DNA of 64,000 nucleotides from an uncultured bacterium (GTDB lineage Bacteria > Planctomycetota > UBA1135 > GCA-002686595): contig CALJGV010000031.1 in NCBI GenBank assembly GCA_938075305.1, positions 1-64,000 on the forward strand, written 5' to 3'. Below, in pieces: positions 23,993 through 32,515 of the stretch. The stretch's first letter is position 1, and the number at the start of each line of letters is the position of its first letter. A program made the translations under genes and the position numbers. The notes below the pieces were generated by a model, which did not search any database, was not told where the DNA came from, and worked only from the letters and a program-made list of their open reading frames with translations.

Positions 23993-24894
23993 TCGATGTT
24001 CTGGACCTGCTCCCGCAGGCGCTCCACGTGGGTCTTCAGCTCGACGACCAGGTGCGCCACGTCGGCGTCGTTGCACTTCGAGCCCACGGTGTTGGCCTCC
24101 CGGAAGAACTCCTGGGCCAGGAAGTCCAGCTGCCGGCCCACCGAGCCGCCGCTGGAGAGCACCGAGCGGAGCTGGGCGAGGTGGCTCTCGAGGCGGGTGA
24201 TCTCCTCCGAGATGTCCAGCCGATCCGCGAGCAGGGCGATCTCGCGGGCGAGGTCCGCCGCTTCCATGCCCTTGTCCCCGGCGAGCTCCCCCACGCGCTC
24301 GACGAGGCGAGCGCGGTGGCGCGCCGCGGCGCCCGTCATGCGCTCGGAGATGCGGACCACCAGCGCGGCGATCTCCTCCCCCGAGCCCGCGACGTCAGCA
24401 CCCATGGCCTCGCCCTCCACCGCCCGCATCTGGAGCAGCGCGTCGAGTGCCTCCTCCACCACGGCGAGGACGGCCTGCGCCTCCTCCCCCGCGAGATCCA
24501 CGCTCTGCCTCGAGCGGTCATGGACGAGCACGCCGGGCAGGCCGAGCATCTCGGTCACCGAGTCGATGGGCCGCAGCCCCTGGAACCGCTGGCCCAGGGA
24601 CTTCTGAAGCGCCTCGTAGCGCTCAACCGCAGAGAGGTCGACGCTGAAGGAGGGCTGACCGCCCGTGCGAGTGACCTCGACGCCGACCTGGACCGCGCCC
24701 CGCGAGAGCCGCGCGCGCACCGCCTTGTCGACCCCACCCTCCAGCGCAGCGTAGCCCTGCGGAAGGCGCACCTTGGCCTGGAGGTGCTTGTGGTTGACCG
24801 TGCGGATCTCGACGGAGATCGAAAGCTCCGCGCCGTCAGCCAGCGTGCGCTCGGCGCGGGCGGCGCCGAAACCGGTCATCGAGAAGAGCGTCAT
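23989..24894 (-). CDS. yicC: YicC-family endoribonuclease
   Basis: A 301-residue YicC/YloC protein. The family opening SMTGFGAARAE and VEIRTVNHKHLQAKVRLP is present, as is the C-terminal DUF1732 block (REIALLADRLDISEEITRLESH, GRQLDFLAQEFFREANTVGSKCND, VELKTHVERLREQVQNIE). In Enterobacteria YicC is reported to act in RNA decay. It is translationally coupled to gmk. Confidence 0.92.
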   Translation of the reverse strand: MTLFSMTGFGAARAERTLADGAELSISVEIRTVNHKHLQAKVRLPQGYAALEGGVDKAVRARLSRGAVQVGVEVTRTGGQPSFSVDLSAVERYEALQKSLGQRFQGLRPIDSVTEMLGLPGVLVHDRSRQSVDLAGEEAQAVLAVVEEALDALLQMRAVEGEAMGADVAGSGEEIAALVVRISERMTGAAARHRARLVERVGELAGDKGMEAADLAREIALLADRLDISEEITRLESHLAQLRSVLSSGGSVGRQLDFLAQEFFREANTVGSKCNDADVAHLVVELKTHVERLREQVQNIE

Positions 24895-24933
24895 GCCTGC
24901 GCCCCGGGGCGGGGCGAGCGACCCTGCCGGGGG

Positions 24934-25233
24934 TCAGCGGAGCTCGAACCCGCTGACTTCCTCGACGGAGACGTAAGGAGCCGCCTCGGAGAGCGAGCTC
25001 GTGTTCTGGCGCTTGTTGTTGAGGATGTGGATCAGCACGGCCGAGGCGAGGAACGCGAAGGCAACCCAGGCGGTGAAGCGCTGCACTCCCGAGGCCTTGA
25101 CGCCGAAGGCCTGCTGGCCGGCCGTCCCGAGGGCATCCCCGAAGCCGCCGCCCTTGCCCTCCTGGAGGAGGATGACGACGGTCAGGATGATCGCCGCAGC
25201 GACGAAGAGGATGTAGAGGAGCGTGATAAGCAT
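24934..25233 (-). CDS. secG: Preprotein translocase subunit SecG
   Basis: Small subunit of the SecYEG channel in the inner membrane. The 99-residue protein has two hydrophobic helices (LLYILFVAAAIILTVVILLQ; FTAWVAFAFLASAVLIHIL) separated by the family loop LQEGKGGGFGDALGT. A polar tail follows (SEAAPYVSVEEVSG). It lies between tpiA (51 bp) and yicC (39 bp); tpiA-secG is a very common pair. Confidence 0.93.
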   Translation of the reverse strand: MLITLLYILFVAAAIILTVVILLQEGKGGGFGDALGTAGQQAFGVKASGVQRFTAWVAFAFLASAVLIHILNNKRQNTSSLSEAAPYVSVEEVSGFELR

Positions 25234-25284
25234 CGTTCTAGGGGCGGGCCTTGTTGGCGTCCGCAGAGTGTAGGGCGCCGGGCC

Positions 25285-26034
25285 TCAGCTGGCGGCGTCA
25301 ATGATCGGGAGGAACAGCTCGGGCCGCAAGGAGGCGCCGCCCACAAGGGCGCCATCAATGTCAGGAACGGCCATGAGCTCGGCCGCGTTGGTGGGTTTGA
25401 CGCTGCCCCCGTAGAGGATCCGCATGGCGGCGGCATGGTCCTCGCCGAAGGCCCCGGAGAGGACCCCCCGGAGGTAGGAGTGCACGGCGCCGGCCTGCTC
25501 CGGGCTGGCGGTCTCGCCCGTCCCGATGGCCCATACGGGCTCGTAGGCCACGGAAACGCGGGCCAGGGCCGCCGCGTCGATGCCCTCGAGGCCGGAGATC
25601 AGCTGCGCCTTGCAGACGGCCTCGGTGCGCCCATCCCGGCGCTCCTCGATGGTCTCACCCACGCAGAGCATGACCTCGAGGCCGTCCTCGAGGGCCTTGC
25701 GCACCTTCCGCGCGATGAATTCGTCCGACTCGCCGTACACATGACGGCGCTCGGAGTGCCCGATCAGGGCGACCGTCGCCCCGATGTCCTTCAGCATCCG
25801 GGCGGAGACCTCACCGGTGAAGGCGCCCTCCTGCTCGTCACTGCAGTTCTGCCCGCCGACCTTGACGTGCGACCCAGCCGTGGCGCGGGTGACCTCGTCC
25901 AGGTGGACCATGGCCGGGAAGAGGCCCACATCCACGCCGCTCACGGCGTGCTCACGCACGGCCACGGCGAGGTCGCGAGCGGCGCGACGGTCCAGGTTCA
26001 TCTTCCAGTTGCCAGCGACGTAGGGAGTTCTCAA
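25285..26034 (-). CDS. tpiA: Triosephosphate isomerase
   Basis: Interconverts glyceraldehyde 3-phosphate and dihydroxyacetone phosphate. The 249-residue TIM barrel has AGNWKMN, IGHSERRHVYGESD (catalytic His), AYEPVWAIGTGETAS (catalytic Glu and loop 6) and ILYGGSVKPTNAAEL. It starts with TTG at 26034, overlapping the upstream aroF stop as TTGA. Confidence 0.95.
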   Translation of the reverse strand: MRTPYVAGNWKMNLDRRAARDLAVAVREHAVSGVDVGLFPAMVHLDEVTRATAGSHVKVGGQNCSDEQEGAFTGEVSARMLKDIGATVALIGHSERRHVYGESDEFIARKVRKALEDGLEVMLCVGETIEERRDGRTEAVCKAQLISGLEGIDAAALARVSVAYEPVWAIGTGETASPEQAGAVHSYLRGVLSGAFGEDHAAAMRILYGGSVKPTNAAELMAVPDIDGALVGGASLRPELFLPIIDAAS

Positions 26035-27122
26035 GCGGTGCCTCGCAGGTGGGTCGGGATCTTGGGGAGGGGGGGGTGCGGGATCGGTTGGTCTCCGGTG
26101 CGGAGGGTCCGTCCATCCAGCTCACACAGGACGCCCGCGTCTTGGACGAGCGCCTCGAATTCATCGGGGCCGATGGCCTGCTGGCCATCGGAGAGGGCCG
26201 CCGAGGGGTCGAGGTGAACCTCGACCATCAGGCCGTCCGCGCCGGCGGCCACCCCCGCGCGCCCGATCGACCGGACGAGGTCAGAGCGACCAGCAGCGTG
26301 GGACGGATCGGCGATCACCGGCAGGTGCGTGGCCGCGCGCAGGTGTGCGATGGCGCCCACATCCAGGAGGTTACGGGTCACCTGGTCGAAGCTGCGGATG
26401 CCGCGCTCACAGAGCACGACCTGGGTGTTCCCCCCGCACAGGAGGTACTCCGCTGCTCCGAGGAACTCCTCGACGGTCGCCCCAAAACCGCGCTTGAGGA
26501 GCACCGGGCGGTCGACCGTCCCGAGCTCCTTGAGGAGCGAGGAGTTGGCCATGTTCCGCGATCCCACCTGAACCATGTCGGCCGCGTCGAGCACCGCCTC
26601 GATGTCCCTTGGGTCGAGGACCTCGGTCACGATCCCGAGTCCCGTCGCCGCGCGGACGTCCTTGAGGTGTTCGAGGCCCCGCGCCCCGAGGCCCTGGAAG
26701 GAGTAGGGCGAGGAGCGGGGCTTGAAGGCTCCGCCACGGAGCAGGGTGGCGCCGCGTGCCTCGACGGCGCGCGCGATCTCCAGCAACTCGGCGCCGTCCT
26801 CCACGGCGCAGGGGCCCGCGATGACGGAGGCGTGACCGCCACCGAAGATGGCTCGTCCCACCGCGACCGTCGTCGGCGCCCGACGGGCCGCCGACCACAT
26901 CGGGGGCTCGCCCGGCCGATCGAGGACCTCCACCACACCTGCCAGCGCCGTGAAGACCGCGACGACCCTGCCTCGCTCGGGGGCCGGGACCCCCTCGGGC
27001 CTCAGCTCCACCAGGTGGGTCACGGGGTCCTGCTCCACCAGGCGGAGACCGAGCGCCCGGGCCGCAGCCTCGACGGCGGCACGCTGCGCGTCGTCGATGG
27101 TGCTCTGGAGGTGAAGGAACAT
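26031..27122 (-). CDS. aroF: 3-deoxy-7-phosphoheptulonate synthase, AroF type I-beta with ferredoxin-like domain
   Basis: First step of the shikimate pathway: phosphoenolpyruvate plus erythrose 4-phosphate. The 363-residue chain has an N-terminal ferredoxin-like regulatory domain (residues 1-70), then the KDSA-type barrel with VIAGPCAVED, LRGGAFKPRSSPYSFQGLG, TEVLDPRD, QVGSRNMANSSLLKELG, RGFGATVEEFLGAAEY and PVIADPSHAAGR. This is the Thermotoga/Bacillus-like subclass, in which the N-terminal domain confers feedback control. It is the first gene of the leftward run; a TATAAT box lies about 65 bp upstream. Confidence 0.94.
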   Translation of the reverse strand: MFLHLQSTIDDAQRAAVEAAARALGLRLVEQDPVTHLVELRPEGVPAPERGRVVAVFTALAGVVEVLDRPGEPPMWSAARRAPTTVAVGRAIFGGGHASVIAGPCAVEDGAELLEIARAVEARGATLLRGGAFKPRSSPYSFQGLGARGLEHLKDVRAATGLGIVTEVLDPRDIEAVLDAADMVQVGSRNMANSSLLKELGTVDRPVLLKRGFGATVEEFLGAAEYLLCGGNTQVVLCERGIRSFDQVTRNLLDVGAIAHLRAATHLPVIADPSHAAGRSDLVRSIGRAGVAAGADGLMVEVHLDPSAALSDGQQAIGPDEFEALVQDAGVLCELDGRTLRTGDQPIPHPPLPKIPTHLRGTA

Positions 27123-27185
27123 GGGCTTGGATCGAGGGCGCCGCGGTCGGAGGCGCGAATGCGCGTTTGGCCCCGGCGAAATAGC

Positions 27186-27201
27186 GCACCATTATAGGTG
27201 C
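27186..27201 (-). promoter_or_regulatory. Putative aroF-operon -10 box inside a palindrome
   Basis: On the minus strand the sequence reads GCACC-TATAAT-GGTGC: a perfect sigma-70 -10 hexamer flanked by a 5-bp inverted repeat. No good -35 hexamer sits 17 bp upstream, so it may rely on an activator or on other contacts. It lies about 65 bp upstream of the aroF ATG. The symmetric arms would let a repressor cover the -10 box. Confidence 0.5.
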
Positions 27202-27251
27202 AAGGCCCCGCAAGCTCGGGGAGAGGACCGGCAGAAAGTCGGCCGCGAGAC

Positions 27252-27833
27252 ATGTCCGCCGACGACCAGCACGATCCAACGCCGGGAGACACCCTGGAGG
27301 CCCTCCTGGACCTGGGCCCCCTGGACGCACTCCCCCGCACGGGCTGGGTGCTACGGGGCGTCCAGCCGGCGGAGTCGGTGGCCGGACACCTGCTCGGCGT
27401 CGCCCATGTGGCCCTCGCCCTCGCACCCCGCGTCGATCTGCCGCTGGACCTTGGCCGCGTGCTCGCCATGGCTGTCCTCCACGACGCCCCCGAGGCCCGC
27501 AGCGGCGACATCCCCGGCCCCGCCGGAGCCAGGCTCGCGCCCGGGCAGAAGCGCGCCCTCGAGGCGGGCCTCGCCGACGAGCTCCTGACCCCCCTCTCCT
27601 CCACCGCGCGCGCGGCCTTCGCGGAGTACCAGGAGCAGGAGAGCCGGGAGGCCCGTTTCATCAAGGCGTGCGATCGCCTCCAGCTCGGCGTCCGCCTGAT
27701 CGGGTACGAGCGGGCCGGGTGGCGCGGGCTGGACGAGTTCTGGGGCGGCCTCGACCCCGACCTCTTCGAGGAGTTCGCGCCGTGCCGTCAGCTCTGCGAG
27801 GCCCTGCTCGGCGCCAGGCGAGGTGAGTCTTGA
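27252..27833 (+). CDS. HD-domain hydrolase, YfbR/HDDC2-like 5'-nucleotidase
   Basis: A 193-residue HD-superfamily metal-dependent phosphohydrolase. Ligand motifs are in the usual order: ESVAGHLLGVAHVALAL (first His), AVLHDAPEARSGDIPGP (HD pair) and ARFIKACDRLQLGVRL (last Asp). The family usually has ESVAEHS; Glu is Gly here, but the metal residues are intact. Relatives hydrolyse dNMPs or nucleotides. ATG at 27252 is chosen over an earlier in-frame start. The stop overlaps the next start as TTGA and the gene is divergent from aroF. Confidence 0.8.
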   Translation: MSADDQHDPTPGDTLEALLDLGPLDALPRTGWVLRGVQPAESVAGHLLGVAHVALALAPRVDLPLDLGRVLAMAVLHDAPEARSGDIPGPAGARLAPGQKRALEAGLADELLTPLSSTARAAFAEYQEQESREARFIKACDRLQLGVRLIGYERAGWRGLDEFWGGLDPDLFEEFAPCRQLCEALLGARRGES

Positions 27834-28891
27834 GGCGCCCCCGTGTCCTCTCCCTGATCCCGCTCGCCGCCCTGACGCTGGTCCTCGGGGTGCTCGCGGC
27901 GGCGGTGCTCACCAATCCCCCGCTGGACTTCCCGTTCTCCGAGCCGCCGCCGGGCGCGCCGATGCCTCCGGTGGACCTCTCTCTCGGCGACCATGCCCTC
28001 GCGGGGCAGGTGGTCGGGCCTGATGGTGCGCCCGTGGATGGCGCGGGGGTTTCCCTTCGGGAGGGTGCCCGGCCCGCGTGGACCTGGACCTCCTCGGACG
28101 GGTCCTTCTCATTGCCCGAGCTCGACGCGGGCCCCAAGAGAGTCCTCGTGACCGCCCTGGGCCTCCAGGCCACCGCCTTCGACGTCGAGCTCGACCCCGC
28201 CGCCACGGCGCCGGTCATCCTCAAGCTCGAGCGGCGGATCGTGGCGCCCGACGTCCCGGCGGAGCTGGCGCTCCAGGACCTCCGCGGAGAGGTGGACCTC
28301 GGGCCCCTGGCGGACCCCGACGCCGACTACGAGCTGCTCCTTCTCCCCGTCCTCTCCCCTTCAGACCTCGCCGGGGGCTTCCCGAGACGAGTCGCGGTGG
28401 ACCGCGCGGGACGGTTCGAGGCGCCGCTGCTCCAGGAGGGCGACTACCGCGTCATCCTGCTCGCCCCCCACGACCGGGGCGGGAACGGGCCGGACCTGCT
28501 CTCCAGCGGGGAGGACGACGTGATCACCCTCCGCCACGGGGCGGACGGAGCCACCGGTGAGGTCCGACTGGTGTCGCTCGCGGGCTCCATCCAGGGCACG
28601 GTGACGGCGCCCGCCATCGGTGACGGCGGGGTGGACCGCCCCGTCCGCGGCGCCCTGATCCGCGCCGAACCGCTGACCGAGCTGGAGGCAGCCGCGGGGA
28701 AGAGCAGCCTGGTGCTCGGCGCGGACGACTTCAGGGCCACCCGGACTGACCCGGAGGGGCGCTTCGTCCTCGTGGACCTGCGCCCGGGACGCTACCGGGT
28801 GACGGTGGTCGCGGGACGCGCGCGCCGCCAGTCGGATATCGTCATCGGCGCTGGAGGGACGACGGACGTCCACTTCGAGACGACCCGATGA
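27830..28891 (+). CDS. Membrane-anchored protein with carboxypeptidase-regulatory-like Ig folds
   Basis: A 353-residue protein with an N-terminal signal anchor (VLSLIPLAALTLVLGVLAAAV) and a periplasmic part. The periplasmic part contains at least two CarboxypepD_reg-type beta-sandwich repeats: AGQVVGPDGAPVDGAGVSL with SDGSFSLPELDAGPK, and IQGTVTAPAIG with DPEGRFVLVDLRPGRYRVTV. These domains are structural or binding modules; no catalytic motif is seen. It starts with TTG at 27830 with GAGGTGA just upstream, overlapping the HD gene stop (TTGA), and its stop overlaps the next start (ATGA), so the three genes are translationally coupled. Confidence 0.75.
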   Translation: MRRPRVLSLIPLAALTLVLGVLAAAVLTNPPLDFPFSEPPPGAPMPPVDLSLGDHALAGQVVGPDGAPVDGAGVSLREGARPAWTWTSSDGSFSLPELDAGPKRVLVTALGLQATAFDVELDPAATAPVILKLERRIVAPDVPAELALQDLRGEVDLGPLADPDADYELLLLPVLSPSDLAGGFPRRVAVDRAGRFEAPLLQEGDYRVILLAPHDRGGNGPDLLSSGEDDVITLRHGADGATGEVRLVSLAGSIQGTVTAPAIGDGGVDRPVRGALIRAEPLTELEAAAGKSSLVLGADDFRATRTDPEGRFVLVDLRPGRYRVTVVAGRARRQSDIVIGAGGTTDVHFETTR

Positions 28892-30900
28892 ACCGCATCA
28901 CCGCGCTCCTCTTCGCCTTCGCCGCGCTCCTGACCCACGTCCTCGTGGTGCATCGGGACCTCGGGGGTACGTTCGGAGCGCCGTACGAGTCGGCGCACGT
29001 GGCCTTCCGGCTGGCTCGCAACCTGGTGACCGAGGGCAGCCTCCACTGGTGGCGGGACCCCGCGACGGCGGAGACGGTTGGCGGCCTGTGGTCCTATCCC
29101 TCCCCGCTCCTGGTCCTCATCAGCTCGGTCTTCGAGCGCCTCTACCTGCCCGTCACCCGCGGGGTGCAGGTCACCGGGATCCTCTCCGCCCTCGCCACGG
29201 TCTGGCTCTGCACCCGCTTCGACCTGACGCGGATCCTGAGCGTGGTCTCGGCGGTCCTGCTGGTCTCTTGCGGCGCCGTCGCCGCCGCGGGGGGGAGCGG
29301 AACCGAGTGGCCCATCGTGATGGCGCTGGCCACCACGGCCTTCGTCGCCGTCGAGAAGAACCGCCCCTTCGCGGCGGCGACCTCCCTGGCCCTCCTCGCC
29401 GTCTCCAGCCCAGCATCGGTCGTCCTCGTGGCGATCCTCTTCGTGCAGTCGATGCTGCGCGACGAGCTGTTCGGGTCGCCGTCGAGGGTGCGACGGGTGT
29501 TCTTCTTCCTGCCCGCCGTGGCGTCCCTTGCCCTGGCCGAATGGGCAGGAGCCTCGCTCCTCCATGACGTGAAGCGGACCTTCACCTGGGCGCCCGACGA
29601 CGCAACACAGGGCCTCGCCCAGCTCAGGGACTTCCTGGTCTCAACGGTCTCCCCCCTCCTGCTCATCTATCCGCTGGTCGCTCTCTTCCGCAGAGACCTG
29701 TCCCCCGTGGGACGCCGCGCCCTCTTCATCGCCCTCGCCTGGTGCGCTGTGACCGTCCTCGGCGGCGGCGGTCCACTGACCTTCGACCTCGGCTTCGTCC
29801 CCGCCCTCCCGTTCGCGTTCATCGCCATCCAGGAGGGCCTCCGGATGTCGCTGGACACCTACCGGCCCGCGTTGGAGCGCCTGGCCTGGATCTCCATCCT
29901 CACCACCAGCGTCGGATCCCTGGCCGTGAACCGGTTCCCCGGCGAGTCGCCCAACGCTGGCGAGCAGACCGTGGTCGCGCGCCTCCTGGCCCCCCGCGCG
30001 GACCGCTGGCCGGATTCGGACCGCACGCTCGGACGCTCGAGCCTCTACTCGGAGGTCCGGGACACCAACAAGCTCCGACGGATCGGCGGGTTCCTGAGGG
30101 ACCGCCTTCCAGCGGACGCGACGCTGCTCACCCCCTGGCCGGGCGCCATCGGCTACCTCGCCACCTTCAGGGTCATGGACATGTTCGGCCGGACCGATGC
30201 CCTGCCGGGCTACCCACCGGCCTCGTGGTCACCGTCTCCCCCCAGTGCCCACCTCGCCTCGGCCCTCTCCGAGGAGCCGGAGTACATCCTGCCGTGGCTG
30301 AACGGCATCGACGTCCTGCTCGATGAGCAGGCCAAGAGCAAGCTTCCCGAGTACGTCCTCGGCCTCGACCCCGAGGACAGCCCCGCTCACCGCGCGGAGC
30401 TGAATGCGCTCATGTCGCCGTATGAACCCGTGGTCACGGTGGGCAGGCAGAAGACGGCCGCCACGCCGATCAAGCCGCTCCTCCTGCTCCGCCGCGTCGG
30501 CACGTTCACTCCGCCGGAGATCCGCCACCGCACGCGGAGGGGGACCCTCGAGTTCGTCGCGGGCTTCTCGCCCCCGAGCCCGGAGCAGCCGGTCGCCGAC
30601 CTGCCCCAGGTGTTCGACACGATCATCACCGCGGTTCGAGCCGATGGCTCGCGGGTGGTGCTGGATCCCCTCGGCCTCGAGCGGACAAGGCTGGGGGAGA
30701 GCGACCGGCTCCTCACCACCAACGGTCTCGTCATCGACCCCCGCTGGCCCGATGCGGTCTCACTGCTGCGGATCCCTCTCCAGACCCTGACGGCGGAGCC
30801 GAGGACCGAGCGCATCGAGGTGCGCCTCCTTCACCACCGGCTCCCCACCGGCCTTGGGATCTCCGACGCGGCGGCGCCCTACGTGTTCGAGGTTCCCTGA
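28888..30900 (+). CDS. Polytopic membrane protein of unknown function, possibly GT-C-like
   Basis: A 670-residue protein with about 8-10 hydrophobic helices in the first 340 residues (ALLFAFAALLTHVLVV; VVSAVLLVSCGAVAAAG; SLALLAVSSPASVVLVAIL; FFLPAVASLALAEWAG; LPFAFIAIQ) and a soluble C-terminal part of about 300 residues. The start resembles GT-C type transferases, with a charged segment after helix 1 and SLHWWRDPATAETVGGLW, and a late motif LLTPWPGAIGYLATFRVMDMFG recalls related proteins. No catalytic residues can be assigned. It is coupled to the upstream Ig-fold protein (ATGA). Confidence 0.7.
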   Translation: MNRITALLFAFAALLTHVLVVHRDLGGTFGAPYESAHVAFRLARNLVTEGSLHWWRDPATAETVGGLWSYPSPLLVLISSVFERLYLPVTRGVQVTGILSALATVWLCTRFDLTRILSVVSAVLLVSCGAVAAAGGSGTEWPIVMALATTAFVAVEKNRPFAAATSLALLAVSSPASVVLVAILFVQSMLRDELFGSPSRVRRVFFFLPAVASLALAEWAGASLLHDVKRTFTWAPDDATQGLAQLRDFLVSTVSPLLLIYPLVALFRRDLSPVGRRALFIALAWCAVTVLGGGGPLTFDLGFVPALPFAFIAIQEGLRMSLDTYRPALERLAWISILTTSVGSLAVNRFPGESPNAGEQTVVARLLAPRADRWPDSDRTLGRSSLYSEVRDTNKLRRIGGFLRDRLPADATLLTPWPGAIGYLATFRVMDMFGRTDALPGYPPASWSPSPPSAHLASALSEEPEYILPWLNGIDVLLDEQAKSKLPEYVLGLDPEDSPAHRAELNALMSPYEPVVTVGRQKTAATPIKPLLLLRRVGTFTPPEIRHRTRRGTLEFVAGFSPPSPEQPVADLPQVFDTIITAVRADGSRVVLDPLGLERTRLGESDRLLTTNGLVIDPRWPDAVSLLRIPLQTLTAEPRTERIEVRLLHHRLPTGLGISDAAAPYVFEVP

Positions 30901-30956
30901 GAAGGCCTTCTGCGTTCTGACTTCCACGCAAGGGGGCGAACCGCTCGAATAGGTCG

Positions 30957-32204
30957 GTGGAAGCCGCGGTCTGGAGAGAGCTAGCGCCCCTGAGGCAGGG
31001 GTGCGCCGAGCGCTGGGACGCGCTGGGCGCGGCGAAGCCGTCGTTGGGGGAGCTCGAACGCCTCCGGGCGGCGAAGGGGCCGGCCGTGGCTCGCTTCGTC
31101 TCCCTCCAGGCCGAGCTCGCCCGGCGCCACGGCCCGCGCCTCGACCCGGCGCTCCTGCGATTCCTGACGTCCAAGGGCGCGGAGCAGGCCACGGCGAGCG
31201 CCGTCGCCCGTCACCGCGCGGACCGATTCGCGCGGATCGGAGCGGGGCGGACGCCCTGGGACGCGTGCTGCGGCGTGGGCTCCGACCTCCTCGCGCTCGC
31301 CGAGCGCTTCGACCAAGTGTTCGCGACGGACATCGATCCTGAGACGCTCCGTTGTGCGGCAGCCAACCTCGCCTGCTCCCGGCAGTCCGGCACGGGCACC
31401 ACGGCGAACCGCCGGCCCGGTGACCTCATCGCCCTGGGCGACGCGGTGCTTCCCCCCTTCCTCGCCTCAGCCGCGCCACGCCTGCTCGGCCTGTTCGATC
31501 CCGACCGCCGGCCCGCTGGTCCACGGGAGGGCCGCGCGGATCGCTGGAGCCCGGCGCTCGGGGCCGTGTTCGAGACCGCGGGGAGCCTCGCAGGCGCGTG
31601 CGTGAAGCTCCCTCCCTCCCTCGAGGAGGCCGCCCTCTCCGAGCCCGCAGGCCCGTTGCCCCTGGCGCTCTCGTGGACCTCCCTGGATGGAGAGATGAAG
31701 GAGCTCAGCGCCTGGACCGGTGTGCTGCGCACCGAGGCACCACCCCGGGAGGCCGTGTCCCTCCGGTCAGGCGGTGAGGCCTGCTCGTACGCGGGCGAAC
31801 GCCAGGCCCTCCCCTCCCCCGAGCGGGAGGCACGGCCGGGACAGTGGCTCGTTGAGCTCGACCCCTCCCTGTGGCGAGCCGAGCTCGCGGGAGCCTTCGC
31901 CGCCGAGTACGGGGCCCTCCCCCTCGAGGCCCCCGGACCGGGCGGCTTCCTCATTGCGGGCGGTCGGATCGCACACCCGATGGCCCGCAGCTGGCGCATC
32001 TCCGGCGTGGTCCCCGGAGATCGCCGCCGCGTGCGGGCGCTGCTCCGGGACCACTCCGTCGGACACCTCACCGTCAAGACCCGGCACCATCCCGAGAGCG
32101 CCGAGGCCCTCGTCCGGCGCTTTCGGACCGAGGGCCCGCGAGCGGGACTCCTGGCGGTCACCCGCGTGGCCGGGCGCGCCCTCGCCATGCTCCTCGAGGA
32201 TTGA
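30957..32204 (+). CDS. SAM-dependent methyltransferase with THUMP-like C-terminal domain
   Basis: A 415-residue protein. The N-terminal helical part is followed by a Rossmann core with motif I DACCGVGSDLLAL (about residues 101-113) and acidic end ATDIDPETLRCAAAN. The C-terminal segment WRISGVVPGDRRRVRALLRD to HLTVKTRHHPESAEALVRRF matches the THUMP_like domain found with such methyltransferases. An RNA substrate is likely by analogy, but the target is unknown. It starts with GTG at 30957, with AGG 4-5 bases upstream. It is rightward, alone, between the membrane gene and tRNA-Val. Confidence 0.82.
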   Translation: MEAAVWRELAPLRQGCAERWDALGAAKPSLGELERLRAAKGPAVARFVSLQAELARRHGPRLDPALLRFLTSKGAEQATASAVARHRADRFARIGAGRTPWDACCGVGSDLLALAERFDQVFATDIDPETLRCAAANLACSRQSGTGTTANRRPGDLIALGDAVLPPFLASAAPRLLGLFDPDRRPAGPREGRADRWSPALGAVFETAGSLAGACVKLPPSLEEAALSEPAGPLPLALSWTSLDGEMKELSAWTGVLRTEAPPREAVSLRSGGEACSYAGERQALPSPEREARPGQWLVELDPSLWRAELAGAFAAEYGALPLEAPGPGGFLIAGGRIAHPMARSWRISGVVPGDRRRVRALLRDHSVGHLTVKTRHHPESAEALVRRFRTEGPRAGLLAVTRVAGRALAMLLED

Positions 32205-32256
32205 CCCCGGCCCCACCCCGGGACGCGGCGTCCAGCGATGCGCAAAAGGAGACACC

Positions 32257-32332
32257 TGGTGGGCGATGAGGGGCTCGAACCCCCGACATCCTCGGTGTAA
32301 GCGAGGCACTCTACCAGCTGAGTTAATCGCCC
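32257..32332 (-). tRNA. tRNA-Val (anticodon UAC)
   Basis: A 76-nt minus-strand tRNA. The acceptor is GGGCGAT/ATCGCCC with encoded CCA at 32257-32259. The D-arm contains AACTCAGCTGGTAGAGT, the anticodon stem is CCTCG/CGAGG with loop CTTACAC (anticodon TAC), and the T-arm contains GGGTTCGAGCCC. Confidence 0.96.
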
Positions 32333-32515
32333 TCTTCCAGGGTGCTATTGGCCCCCCGGGGGCCGCGAGCGCCGTTATTCTGCCGGATCTGAACCTGCCT
32401 GTTCAGAGGGCGAAGATCGAAAACCGATCATCCCCTGCGGGGCTGCCCCTCCGCCACCGCGGACGGCGGCCCGGCTCAGCTGTCCTCCACCGACCCCAAC
32501 TCCTCCCCTTACCCA

